The notes under the pieces are model-generated. The model was not told the DNA's origin. It worked only from the letters and a program-made list of their open reading frames with translations, and made no database searches. A DNA stretch of 64,000 nucleotides. Origin: Gordonia jacobaea (GTDB lineage: Bacteria; Actinomycetota; Actinomycetes; Mycobacteriales; Mycobacteriaceae). Of this stretch, positions 35,780 through 43,352 are shown piece by piece. How positions within the stretch are numbered: the first letter of the stretch is position 1; each line of letters starts with the position of its first letter. The DNA lies in the NCBI RefSeq assembly GCF_001186365.1, contig NZ_LDTZ01000026.1, positions 1 to 64,000 of the forward strand, read 5' to 3'. Position numbers and translations under genes: made by a program.

Positions 35780-36769
35780 ATGCCAGCCAACCCGCCGGAT
35801 CCCGAGCAGCCGACAACGCGACGTTGCGCACGCGAGGGCGCGTGTCGCTGCAGCAGAGCAACGCACACGAGCGACCTCGACGCGTTGCTCGCAGATCCGC
35901 AGTTCTCCGGACATCTGCTGCGCGGCAACGCCTCTGCCCTCGGAGGACATCTACCACTGCTCGATCAGATCGTCGGCGTGACCGTTGCCGGACCTGTCAT
36001 TTTGAACGACGTCGGTGTCCACGAGACCCCGACGATCATGGGCGGGCCGATTCGCTGTCGCGCCGGCAGGGTGTCGCTGCGTCTGCACCCCGATCGTCTC
36101 GGCTCCGCACTCGTCAGCGAACCCGCAGCGCAGGCGCCGCCCATGCTCCGACTGTTCGACGCCGACGGAAACACCGCTCACGCAACCTATCTGACGGAGG
36201 CGTCGGACAGATTGGCATTCGAGGCCATCGGATTGTCTGCCGACACGTTCTCGTCCGACGGCCCGCCCGACGTCGATATCGCGAACGATGCGCCGGAGGT
36301 CATCGTCTGTTGCGACGACGCGCTCGACGATCAGGTCGCGCAGCTCGACAGCATCCTCGTCGACGGCGGAGTCTCACGTCTCGCCTCGATGCCGGCGCGA
36401 GAAGGCTTCGCACGCATCGACTCTCGTCAGGCTATCGCCGCGCTCGAGCATGCGGCGCTGCACGGTGTGGAACTGACGATGGCCGCGACGGCACCCGGTT
36501 GTGTCCAGCTACACCACGATCAGCTCGACGGCGCCCGCGAACACGAGGGACAGATGCTGCTGGCATCCGGGCGCGGACGGGCGATGATCAACTTCAATCT
36601 CGTCACCGAGTGCTGGGTGACCTGGTCGCAGGGCGTGTGGGGTCCGACCGGATCCATCGAGATCTACGACCGCCACGCACGATGCGGAATGGTGATCACG
36701 CAGACCGGCGCGGTACCCGCCGCGATGTTCGACGCGTGGGATCACCTGATGACCGAACTGGCCGCCTGA
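35780..36769 (+). CDS. HemS/HmuS-like heme-binding or heme-degrading protein
   Basis: A 329-aa protein that appears to contain both halves of the HemS/ChuS fold. The first half shows LLRGNASALGGHLPLLDQIV, VHETPTIMGG, VSLRLHPDRLG, and LRLFDADGNTAHATYLTEAS (the family has LQFFD..G.AVHK.YL). The second shows TAPGCVQLHHDQL, MINFNLVTECWVTW and GSIEIYDRHARCGMVI (the family has GCIQIHTG and NLHL...VWVV). Such proteins bind heme and can open it with a reductase. A Cys-rich N-terminus (CAREGACRC, C-x5-C-x-C) is an unusual addition. ATG 35780 is chosen over 35771 because AAAGGA then has proper spacing. Family similarity is by eye and remote; the iron boxes and the adjacent reductase agree with it. Confidence 0.65.
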   Translation: MPANPPDPEQPTTRRCAREGACRCSRATHTSDLDALLADPQFSGHLLRGNASALGGHLPLLDQIVGVTVAGPVILNDVGVHETPTIMGGPIRCRAGRVSLRLHPDRLGSALVSEPAAQAPPMLRLFDADGNTAHATYLTEASDRLAFEAIGLSADTFSSDGPPDVDIANDAPEVIVCCDDALDDQVAQLDSILVDGGVSRLASMPAREGFARIDSRQAIAALEHAALHGVELTMAATAPGCVQLHHDQLDGAREHEGQMLLASGRGRAMINFNLVTECWVTWSQGVWGPTGSIEIYDRHARCGMVITQTGAVPAAMFDAWDHLMTELAA

Positions 36770-36938
36770 GTTCAGGTCCGACGACGTGTTCGGCTGCCGA
36801 TTCCGTGGCCGTGAGGTCATGTTCGACGACGCGAAGAGCTCCGCACGAACACCGTTGGTAGACAACCACACCCGTCGAGGTGAGGTGGCATGACTGAACG
36901 GTCCAGTGGTGTGCGTGGTCGATATGCGTGAGTGACAT
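36696..36938 (-). CDS. Small Cys-rich protein, unknown function
   Basis: An 80-aa ORF that starts MSLTHIDHAHHWTVQSCHL and contains VVYQRCSCGALRVVEHD. The HxWxVxS...YQRCxCG pattern resembles small conserved actinobacterial proteins with a CxC metal-binding motif, but I cannot name it. Its last about 74 bp overlap the end of the HemS-like gene on the opposite strand. It diverges from the CGNR gene with only 25 bp between the starts. GGAGG lies too close to the ATG, which weakens the case. Confidence 0.4.
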   Translation of the reverse strand: MSLTHIDHAHHWTVQSCHLTSTGVVVYQRCSCGALRVVEHDLTATESAAEHVVGPELRRPVRSSGDPTRRTSRRVPRRSA

Positions 36939-36953
36939 GCCTCCACTGTAATG

Positions 36954-36964
36954 TAATGGCATTA
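36954..36964. promoter_or_regulatory. Palindrome TAATGGCATTA between divergent genes
   Basis: The 11-bp dyad TAATG-G-CATTA covers the first base of the CGNR start codon and lies in the 25-bp gap between two divergent starts. It may be an operator for the CGNR protein. Confidence 0.35.
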
Positions 36965-37494
36965 TGCATTTCAACCATTACGGACGGGATGCCGTCGTGC
37001 TGGCCGTCGACTTGGCCAATAGCCCTCCGAGGGATGCAGACGAACTCGTCACCCGATGCCGTGCAGCAGGTTTCGTATTCGACGCCGACGACATCGGTCC
37101 CGAGGACCTGCGCAAGACCCTCGAATACCTCGAACACTGGCGGGATGTCGCGCGCGCGACCGACGAGCAGGCGCGCGCTGACCTGTTGAACGACCTGCTG
37201 TTACAGCACGCCGCGGCTCCCCGACTCACCAACCATGCGAAGACCGGGTGGCATCTACACTTTCGCGACGACAACGTCGCGGGCTGGCAGCAGATCTGTG
37301 TGCTGATCTCTGCGGCAACGGCACTGCACCTCACCGGACGCGGCATCGACCGCATGGGTGCATGCGAACTCGCCGAATGCACCCGTGTCTTCGCCGACAC
37401 CTCACGCAACGGGCGGCAGCGCTACTGCTCACCGGCCTGCGCAAACCGCGCAGCCGTGCGACGCCACCGCGCCGCACAGGCCAGCGCAAGCTAG
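36964..37494 (+). CDS. CGNR zinc-finger/ABATE-domain transcriptional regulator
   Basis: A 176-aa protein. The N-terminal ABATE-like domain (VVLAVDLANSPPRDADELV) and the C-terminal CGNR zinc finger (CELAECTRVFADTSRNGRQ, then RYCSPACANRAAVRRHR) are clear. These are stress- or ligand-responsive DNA-binding proteins of actinobacteria with poorly known ligands. The ATG at 36964 sits within a palindrome and the transcript may be leaderless. It lies downstream of the iron-regulated cluster but has its own promoter region, so a functional tie is uncertain. Confidence 0.85.
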   Translation: MHFNHYGRDAVVLAVDLANSPPRDADELVTRCRAAGFVFDADDIGPEDLRKTLEYLEHWRDVARATDEQARADLLNDLLLQHAAAPRLTNHAKTGWHLHFRDDNVAGWQQICVLISAATALHLTGRGIDRMGACELAECTRVFADTSRNGRQRYCSPACANRAAVRRHRAAQASAS

Positions 37495-37495
37495 C

Positions 37496-37546
37496 GTCAG
37501 TCGCCCTGCTGTGTCAGCCGTCCTGCTGCGTCAGTCGTCCTTCATG
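37496..37546. repeat. Three 17-bp tandem repeats at the CGNR/rho junction
   Basis: Units GTCAGTCGCCCTGCTGT, GTCAGCCGTCCTGCTGC and GTCAGTCGTCCTTCATG lie end to end between the convergent genes. The last unit runs into the final codons of rho. Confidence 0.65.
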
Positions 37547-39522
37547 GCGCCGGGGGCGTTCGACTGCACCTGCAGCAAGAACTCGTAATTGTTCTTGGTC
37601 TTCTTGAGCTGGCTGATCAGCAGGTCGATGGCCTGCTGCGAATCGAGTCCGCTCAGCACGCGACGGAGCTTGTGCATGATGGCGAACTCCTCGGGCGACA
37701 TCAGCAGTTCGTCCTTACGGGTACTCGACTGGTTGACGTCGACAGCCGGGAACACACGACGATCGGCGATCTTGCGGTCGAGCTTGAGCTCGGCGTTACT
37801 GGTGCCCTTGAACTCCTCGAAGATCACCGTGTCGCCGGTCGAACCGGTCTCGACCAGTGCGGATGCGATGATCGTCAGAGATCCGCCGTTCTCGATGTTG
37901 CGAGCAGCGCCGAGGAATCGCTTCGGCGGGTAGAGCGCCGTCGAGTCGACACCACCGGACAGGATGCGTCCCGATGCGGGCGACGCATTGTTGTACGCGC
38001 GGCCGAGGCGGGTGATGGAGTCGAGCAGCACCACGACGTCTTTGCCCTGCTCGACGAGGCGCTTGGCGCGCTCGATCGCGAGCTCCGAGACCGACGTGTG
38101 GTCTGACGGCGGACGATCGAAGGTCGAGGCGATGACCTCGCCCTTGACCGACCGCTGCATGTCGGTGACCTCTTCGGGTCGCTCGTCGACGAGGACCACC
38201 ATGAGGTGACATTCGGGGTTGTTGATGGCGATCGCGTTGGCGATGTCCTGCAGGATCGTCGTCTTGCCTGCCTTCGGAGGCGACACGATCAGCGCGCGCT
38301 GCCCCTTACCGATCGGCATGATGAGGTCGATGACGCGGGTGTCGAGTTGCTCTTTGGCCGTCTCGAGACGCAGTCGCTGGTTCGGGTACAGCGGTGTCAG
38401 CTTGTTGAAATCCGGTCGCTTACGGGCGGATTCGACATCTGACCCGTTCACCGAGTCGAGACGCACCAACGGATTGAACTTCTGTCGCTGATTCTGCTGC
38501 TCGCCCTCGCGCGGAACCTTCACGGCACCGGTGATCGCGTCGCCACGACGCAAACCGTTCTTGCGAACGAGGTTCATCGAGACGTACACGTCGTTGGGAC
38601 CGGCGAGATATCCCGAGGTCCGCACGAAGGCGTAGTTGTCGAGAACGTCGAGAATGCCTGCGACAGGCTGCAACACGTCGTCGTCGGAGATCTGCGGCTC
38701 GCCGCCACCCGAACCGTCGCGGTCACGTCCACGACGGCGTTCACGGAAGCGACGACCGCGGCGCCCGCGGCCACCTTCGCCATCGTCGTCGCGATTGTTG
38801 TTGTCGCGATTGTTGTTGGGGCCCTGGTTCTTGCCGCTGTTCTGGCCGCCCTCGCTGCTTTGGTTGCCGCCGCCCTGCTGAGCCGAGTTCGAGCCGTTCG
38901 AGTTCGAACCGCCCTGCCCACCGTTGCGATTGCGGGTGCGGTTGCGATTGTTGCCGCCGCCCTGGTTCGACGCGTGGTCGGACTCGCCGCGCCCGTTGCC
39001 ACCACGGTCGTTGTCGCCACGGTGATTGTTCGACTGGTCGCTGTCGGTCCGAGTGCTCTGCGCGCTCGACTCCACCGACGCACCGTTCGCCGAGTCGGTA
39101 GCAGCACCGTCGGCATAACCACTGCTGGCAGGAGTACTGTCGGCAGACTTCTCCGACTGCGGGCTCGCAGTGGTCTCGGAGGTGATCGTCATCTGCTCCG
39201 GCGCAGCCTCGGCAGATGTCGCGGTCTTCGTGCGGCGGGTCGCGCTGCGGACCGCCTTGGGAGCCTCACCGGCAACAGCCTCAGCCTTGGGTGCGGTTGC
39301 CTTCTGGGTGTCGGCGGCAGGTGATCCTGCGCCCTGGCGCTCCTTGATGGCGGCGATCAGATCGCCCTTGCGCATTCCGGACGTGCCCTTGATGCCCAGC
39401 TCACCTGCGAGTGAACGGAGTTCGGTCAGCACCATGCCGGAGAGGCCTGCGCGCGGCTTGGTCTTGGGTGCGCCTTGGTCGTCGGCGACGCTAGGCGCGG
39501 TGATCAGGTCCGTATCAGTCAC
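37531..39522 (-). CDS. rho: Transcription termination factor Rho
   Basis: Rho, 663 aa, an RNA-dependent ATPase helicase. N-terminal SAP-like helices (LTELRSLAGELGIKG) are followed by a long disordered insert (about 60-260) extremely rich in Asn, Gly, Arg, Asp, Ser and Gln. The RNA-binding domain (GILDVLDNYAFVRTSGYLAG) and the ATPase (Walker A PPKAGKTTILQ, VVLVDERPEEV, Q/R-loop region) come next. Actinobacterial Rho often carries such an insert. GTG 39522 follows RBS AAAGGA. Confidence 0.97.
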   Translation of the reverse strand: MTDTDLITAPSVADDQGAPKTKPRAGLSGMVLTELRSLAGELGIKGTSGMRKGDLIAAIKERQGAGSPAADTQKATAPKAEAVAGEAPKAVRSATRRTKTATSAEAAPEQMTITSETTASPQSEKSADSTPASSGYADGAATDSANGASVESSAQSTRTDSDQSNNHRGDNDRGGNGRGESDHASNQGGGNNRNRTRNRNGGQGGSNSNGSNSAQQGGGNQSSEGGQNSGKNQGPNNNRDNNNRDDDGEGGRGRRGRRFRERRRGRDRDGSGGGEPQISDDDVLQPVAGILDVLDNYAFVRTSGYLAGPNDVYVSMNLVRKNGLRRGDAITGAVKVPREGEQQNQRQKFNPLVRLDSVNGSDVESARKRPDFNKLTPLYPNQRLRLETAKEQLDTRVIDLIMPIGKGQRALIVSPPKAGKTTILQDIANAIAINNPECHLMVVLVDERPEEVTDMQRSVKGEVIASTFDRPPSDHTSVSELAIERAKRLVEQGKDVVVLLDSITRLGRAYNNASPASGRILSGGVDSTALYPPKRFLGAARNIENGGSLTIIASALVETGSTGDTVIFEEFKGTSNAELKLDRKIADRRVFPAVDVNQSSTRKDELLMSPEEFAIMHKLRRVLSGLDSQQAIDLLISQLKKTKNNYEFLLQVQSNAPGAMKDD

Positions 39523-39921
39523 GGATGTCCTTTCGTTCCTCCGCAGTCAGATGCTGCATGAGGTCGTGATGTCGCCTACTGAGGTGTCCAACGCCGCTCG
39601 ATCGGCTCGACGCGTCGTCAACCTTCAGAGGAAATGACCGCCGTCCGTGGTGGACGGGCGGACAAGATTGTGGTCCGGCTGCGGTATGTCACTCCTGAAC
39701 TGCTGTGCTCTCGACAAGAATCTGCTCTCGACAAGAAGTGCCGACTCGCGGATTGCGCGATGCCCCAGATCGGTGACTGCTCATGTGCACACCCGGGAGC
39801 CGACCGGATGTTGATCAGAGATCGGTGAGAAGCACGGCGGAACGAGCCTGCGCGGCTAGACCAGTTTATGATAACCCCCCAGGCATGGTACCGGCAACAC
39901 GCCGAATCCGCATGAGGAGAT
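39523..39921 (-). promoter_or_regulatory. rho promoter and long leader
   Basis: On the minus strand -35 TTGCCG (39892-39897), an 18-base spacer and -10 TATCAT (39868-39873) predict a start near 39862 and a leader of about 340 nt. Long leaders fit Rho autoregulation by attenuation. A 17-bp tandem duplication (39706-39739, unit TGCTCTCGACAAGAAKY) lies within it. No ORF is convincing. Confidence 0.5.
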
Positions 39922-40860
39922 TCAGCCGATCTGGACGCCGCCGGCAATCTCGAGTTGCTGCACGCGAAAGCCCTGTTCGCCTGCCAGTTCGCGGGTCGTC
40001 GAATCGACCGATCGCGTGTCGAGGACCAGCACGCTCGGGCCTGCCCCGGAGACTGTCGCCGCGTATCCCCGCGCCCGGAGGGCGGCGACGAGCCGCGCGG
40101 TCTCGGGCATGGCGGCCGCGCGATAGGGCTGATGCAACCGGTCGTCGGTTGCTGCAAACAGACAACTCGGATCGGACGTCAGGGCCACGACGGCGAGCGC
40201 TGCGCGACTGACATTGAAAATCGCGTCGGTACGCGGGACGTCGTCGGGCAGCAGCCCACGGGTGAACGACGTCGACGACTCGGTCGACGGAACGAAGGCT
40301 GTCGCGCGGATCGCGGGGTGGACATCGAGCCGCCGCGCGCCATAGTGGGCATGCTCACCGGGTTCGATCCAGGTCACGACCGCGGACCCCAGCACGCTTG
40401 CCGCGGCGTTGTCGGGGTGCCCCTCGAAGGCACTGGCCAGTTGCACCAGGTCGGCGTCGGAGATGGGGTTGCCGAGGCCTGCGGCGACGACGAGTCCCGA
40501 CGCTGCGGCGAGTCCTGAGACCGCGGCCGAGGCCGACGATCCGAGGCCGCGCGAATGCGGGATGGCGTTGACCGTCTTCAGGTGCAGCCCAGCGGCCGAA
40601 ACCCCCGCGTGCGCGAGCCCTGCGAGGAGCGCGCGGACGACGAGATGGTTGGCATCACGTGGCACGTCGTCGGCTGCCTCACCCACGACGTCGACGTCGA
40701 TGCCCGCTGGTGTCGTCGATGCGACGACCTCGTCGTAGAGGCCGAGCGCGATGCCGAGCGAGTCGAACCCCGGTCCGAGGTTCGCACTCGACGCAGGCAC
40801 ACGCACCTTGGTCGAAAGACCTTCCGGCAGTTGCCTATACACCGTATCCGGGCTGACCAT
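39922..40860 (-). CDS. thrB: Homoserine kinase
   Basis: A GHMP kinase of 312 aa that phosphorylates homoserine for threonine synthesis. VRVPASSANLGPGFDSLGIAL, the ATP-binding IPHSRGLGSSASAAVSGL, and the C-terminal SGAGPSVLVL are present. The frame is open to 40905, which would overlap thrC by 26 bp. ATG 40860 is preferred because it starts near the conserved domain and leaves a 19-bp gap. Confidence 0.94.
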   Translation of the reverse strand: MVSPDTVYRQLPEGLSTKVRVPASSANLGPGFDSLGIALGLYDEVVASTTPAGIDVDVVGEAADDVPRDANHLVVRALLAGLAHAGVSAAGLHLKTVNAIPHSRGLGSSASAAVSGLAAASGLVVAAGLGNPISDADLVQLASAFEGHPDNAAASVLGSAVVTWIEPGEHAHYGARRLDVHPAIRATAFVPSTESSTSFTRGLLPDDVPRTDAIFNVSRAALAVVALTSDPSCLFAATDDRLHQPYRAAAMPETARLVAALRARGYAATVSGAGPSVLVLDTRSVDSTTRELAGEQGFRVQQLEIAGGVQIG

Positions 40861-40879
40861 TCGTCGGGCCGTCCCAGCT

Positions 40880-41974
40880 TCAGGCGACGCCGAGTGCATC
40901 GGCAACTGCCACGGGATCGACGGGAATCGCCTCGACTTCCGGCATCCCGAGGAGCGCGGTGTCGGGGTCCTTCAGGCCGTTTCCGGTCACGGTGCACACA
41001 ACCGTCTGGCCCGGAGTGATCCAGCCGTCGGCGTGGGCCGCGAGCAGGCCCGCCACGCTGGCAGCGGACGCGGGCTCGACGAAGACGCCCTCTTTGCCCG
41101 CCACGAGTCGGTACGCCTCGAGCAGCTTCTCGTCGGTGGCTGCGCGGAACTGGCCGCCCGACTCCTCCTTGGCCGCGACGGCCTGGTTCCAGCTTGCGGG
41201 CGACCCGATGCGGATCGCGGTGGCGATGGTCTCGGGATCTTTCACCGGCGCGCCGTTGACCAGCGGAGCAGCACCTGCGGCCTGCACACCGAGCATGCGC
41301 GGAAGATCGCTGATGCCGTCGGCGTGGTACTCGCGGTAGCCCTTCCAGTACGCGGTGATGTTGCCCGCGTTGCCCACCGGGAGCACGTGCACGTCGGGCG
41401 CGCGACCGAGGACGTCGACGATCTCGAATGCCGCGGTCTTCTGCCCCTCGATACGCGCCGGATTGACCGAGTTGACCAGCTCGATCTCGGTGAACTCCGC
41501 GGTGGCCTTGCGAGCGAGTTCGAGACAGTCGTCGAAGTTGCCCTGCACCTGGATGATCTTGGCCCCGCTCATGACCGCCTGGGCGAGCTTGCCCATCGCG
41601 ATCTTTCCTTCGGGAATCAGCACGGCACAGGTGATACCGGCGCGGGTGGCGTAGGCAGCCGCCGACGCCGACGTATTGCCCGTCGACGCGCACAGGACCG
41701 CGGTCTTGCCGTTGTTGACGGCGTTGCTCACGGCCATGGTCATGCCGCGGTCCTTGAACGAGCCCGTCGGGTTGAGGCCCTCGACCTTGAGGTACACCTC
41801 GCAGCCGGTCAGCTCCGACAGGTATGGCGCCGGCACCAGCGGGGTCGCACCCTCGAGGAGGGTCACGACCTTCCAGTCGTCGCCTACGGGCAGTCGTGAA
41901 CGATAGGCCTCGATCAGCCCCGGCCAGCCGGCGTGCACAGGCGCGTGCGCGGGTGCGTTGGTCGCGTCAGTCAT
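40880..41974 (-). CDS. thrC: Threonine synthase
   Basis: A PLP enzyme of 364 aa that converts O-phosphohomoserine to threonine. The PLP lysine lies in NPTGSFKDRGMTMA; CASTGNTSASAAAYATRAG and the phosphate-binding PVGNAGNITAYWKGY are clear. Its start overlaps the end of hom by 8 bp. It belongs to the lysA-hom-thrC-thrB block. Confidence 0.96.
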   Translation of the reverse strand: MTDATNAPAHAPVHAGWPGLIEAYRSRLPVGDDWKVVTLLEGATPLVPAPYLSELTGCEVYLKVEGLNPTGSFKDRGMTMAVSNAVNNGKTAVLCASTGNTSASAAAYATRAGITCAVLIPEGKIAMGKLAQAVMSGAKIIQVQGNFDDCLELARKATAEFTEIELVNSVNPARIEGQKTAAFEIVDVLGRAPDVHVLPVGNAGNITAYWKGYREYHADGISDLPRMLGVQAAGAAPLVNGAPVKDPETIATAIRIGSPASWNQAVAAKEESGGQFRAATDEKLLEAYRLVAGKEGVFVEPASAASVAGLLAAHADGWITPGQTVVCTVTGNGLKDPDTALLGMPEVEAIPVDPVAVADALGVA

Positions 41975-43352
41975 CGGTTCCTTCCAATCGCAGAACGCTG
42001 GAAACCGTGGTCACGGAGTCCATGTCCTCAAGTGCTGCAACGCATTCCGACTGAGCTCGATCGGGTGCGCGGTGTGTGACGACGATGAGCCGGGCGTCGT
42101 CGCCCGCGCCTTCCTGACGGACTGCGGCGATACTCACCGATCGCTTCGAGAATTCGTTGGCGACCTGCGAGAGTACACCGGGCTTGTCGGCGACTCGCAT
42201 GGAGACGTAGTAGCGGGTCGGCACTTCGTCGATCGACGCAATCGGCAACGACGCGTAGGTCGATTCAAGCGGTCCGCGACCACCGTGCACCTTGTTTCGT
42301 GCGGCCATCACCATGTCGCCGAGCACCGCCGATGCCGTCGGCGAACCGCCCGCACCCTGCCCGTAGAACATGAGCCTTCCGGCATTCTCGGCCTCGACGA
42401 CGACCGCGTTGAAGGCGCCGTTGACCGTTGCGAGCGGGTGCGACAACGGGATCAGCGCCGGGTACACGCGCGCCGACACCCGCTGGGAGCCGTCGGCGCC
42501 TCGCACCCGTTCACAGATCGAGAGAAGTTTGACCGTGCAGTCGAACTTCTTCGCCGCCACCAGATCGTCGGGCGTCACATTCGTGATGCCCTCGCGGTAG
42601 ACGTCGGCCGCGGTCACGCGGGTGTGGAACGCGATCGACGCGAGGATCGCGGCCTTGGCCGCGGCGTCGTAGCCCTCGACGTCGGCCGTCGGATCGGCCT
42701 CGGCGTAACCCAGACGTCCTGCCTCGGCGAGGGTTTCGGCGTAGTCGGCACCGGTCTCCGCCATCTCCGAGAGGATGAAGTTGGTGGTGCCGTTGACGAT
42801 TCCGGCGACTCGCTCGACCGTGTCGCCCGCGAGAGACTGCATCAGCGGACGCACCACCGGAATTGCTCCGGCGACGGCCGCCTCGAAGTACAGGTCGACC
42901 TTGGCGTCGGCGGCTGCGGTGGCGAGTTCGCCCGTGTACTCGGCGAGTAGCGCCTTGTTGGCCGTCACCACGGATTTGCCCGATTGCAGTGCGGTGCGGA
43001 TCACTTCGCGCGCGGGATCGATTCCGCCCATGAGTTCGACGACGATGTCGACGTCGTCGCGTGCCACGAGTGCCGCGGGGTCGTCGGTGATCAGTTCCTG
43101 AGCGATCTTGCGTGGTCGAGTCAGATCACGCACCGCGACGCCGCGCAGTTCAACGGGCGCACCGACCCGAGCCCTCAGGTCGGCGGCGTTGTCCTCGAGG
43201 ATTCGCACGACCTCGGAACCCACATTGCCCATACCGAGGACCGCGACGCCGATCGTCTTGTCCTGCGCTGTCATGCCTTGTCCCGCCGATTGGTCTTGCC
43301 CTACCGAGTTGCCTTGTCCTGCTGATTCTTCTTGTCCTGCACCGTTACTCAT
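41967..43352 (-). CDS. hom: Homoserine dehydrogenase
   Basis: A 461-aa NAD(P)-dependent enzyme reducing aspartate semialdehyde to homoserine. The Rossmann motif VLGMGNVGSEVVRIL, NKALLAEY, FEAAVAGAIPVV and GIVNGTTNFIL are present. A C-terminal ACT domain (YYVSMRVADKPGVLSQVANE) allows threonine feedback control. The strong RBS GGAGGTGA supports ATG 43352. The first 28 residues contain four imperfect hexapeptides (AGQEES, AGQGNS, VGQDQS, AGQGMT) encoded by an 18-bp tandem repeat (43269-43340). It starts directly after the lysA stop. Confidence 0.96.
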   Translation of the reverse strand: MSNGAGQEESAGQGNSVGQDQSAGQGMTAQDKTIGVAVLGMGNVGSEVVRILEDNAADLRARVGAPVELRGVAVRDLTRPRKIAQELITDDPAALVARDDVDIVVELMGGIDPAREVIRTALQSGKSVVTANKALLAEYTGELATAAADAKVDLYFEAAVAGAIPVVRPLMQSLAGDTVERVAGIVNGTTNFILSEMAETGADYAETLAEAGRLGYAEADPTADVEGYDAAAKAAILASIAFHTRVTAADVYREGITNVTPDDLVAAKKFDCTVKLLSICERVRGADGSQRVSARVYPALIPLSHPLATVNGAFNAVVVEAENAGRLMFYGQGAGGSPTASAVLGDMVMAARNKVHGGRGPLESTYASLPIASIDEVPTRYYVSMRVADKPGVLSQVANEFSKRSVSIAAVRQEGAGDDARLIVVTHRAPDRAQSECVAALEDMDSVTTVSSVLRLEGTDD

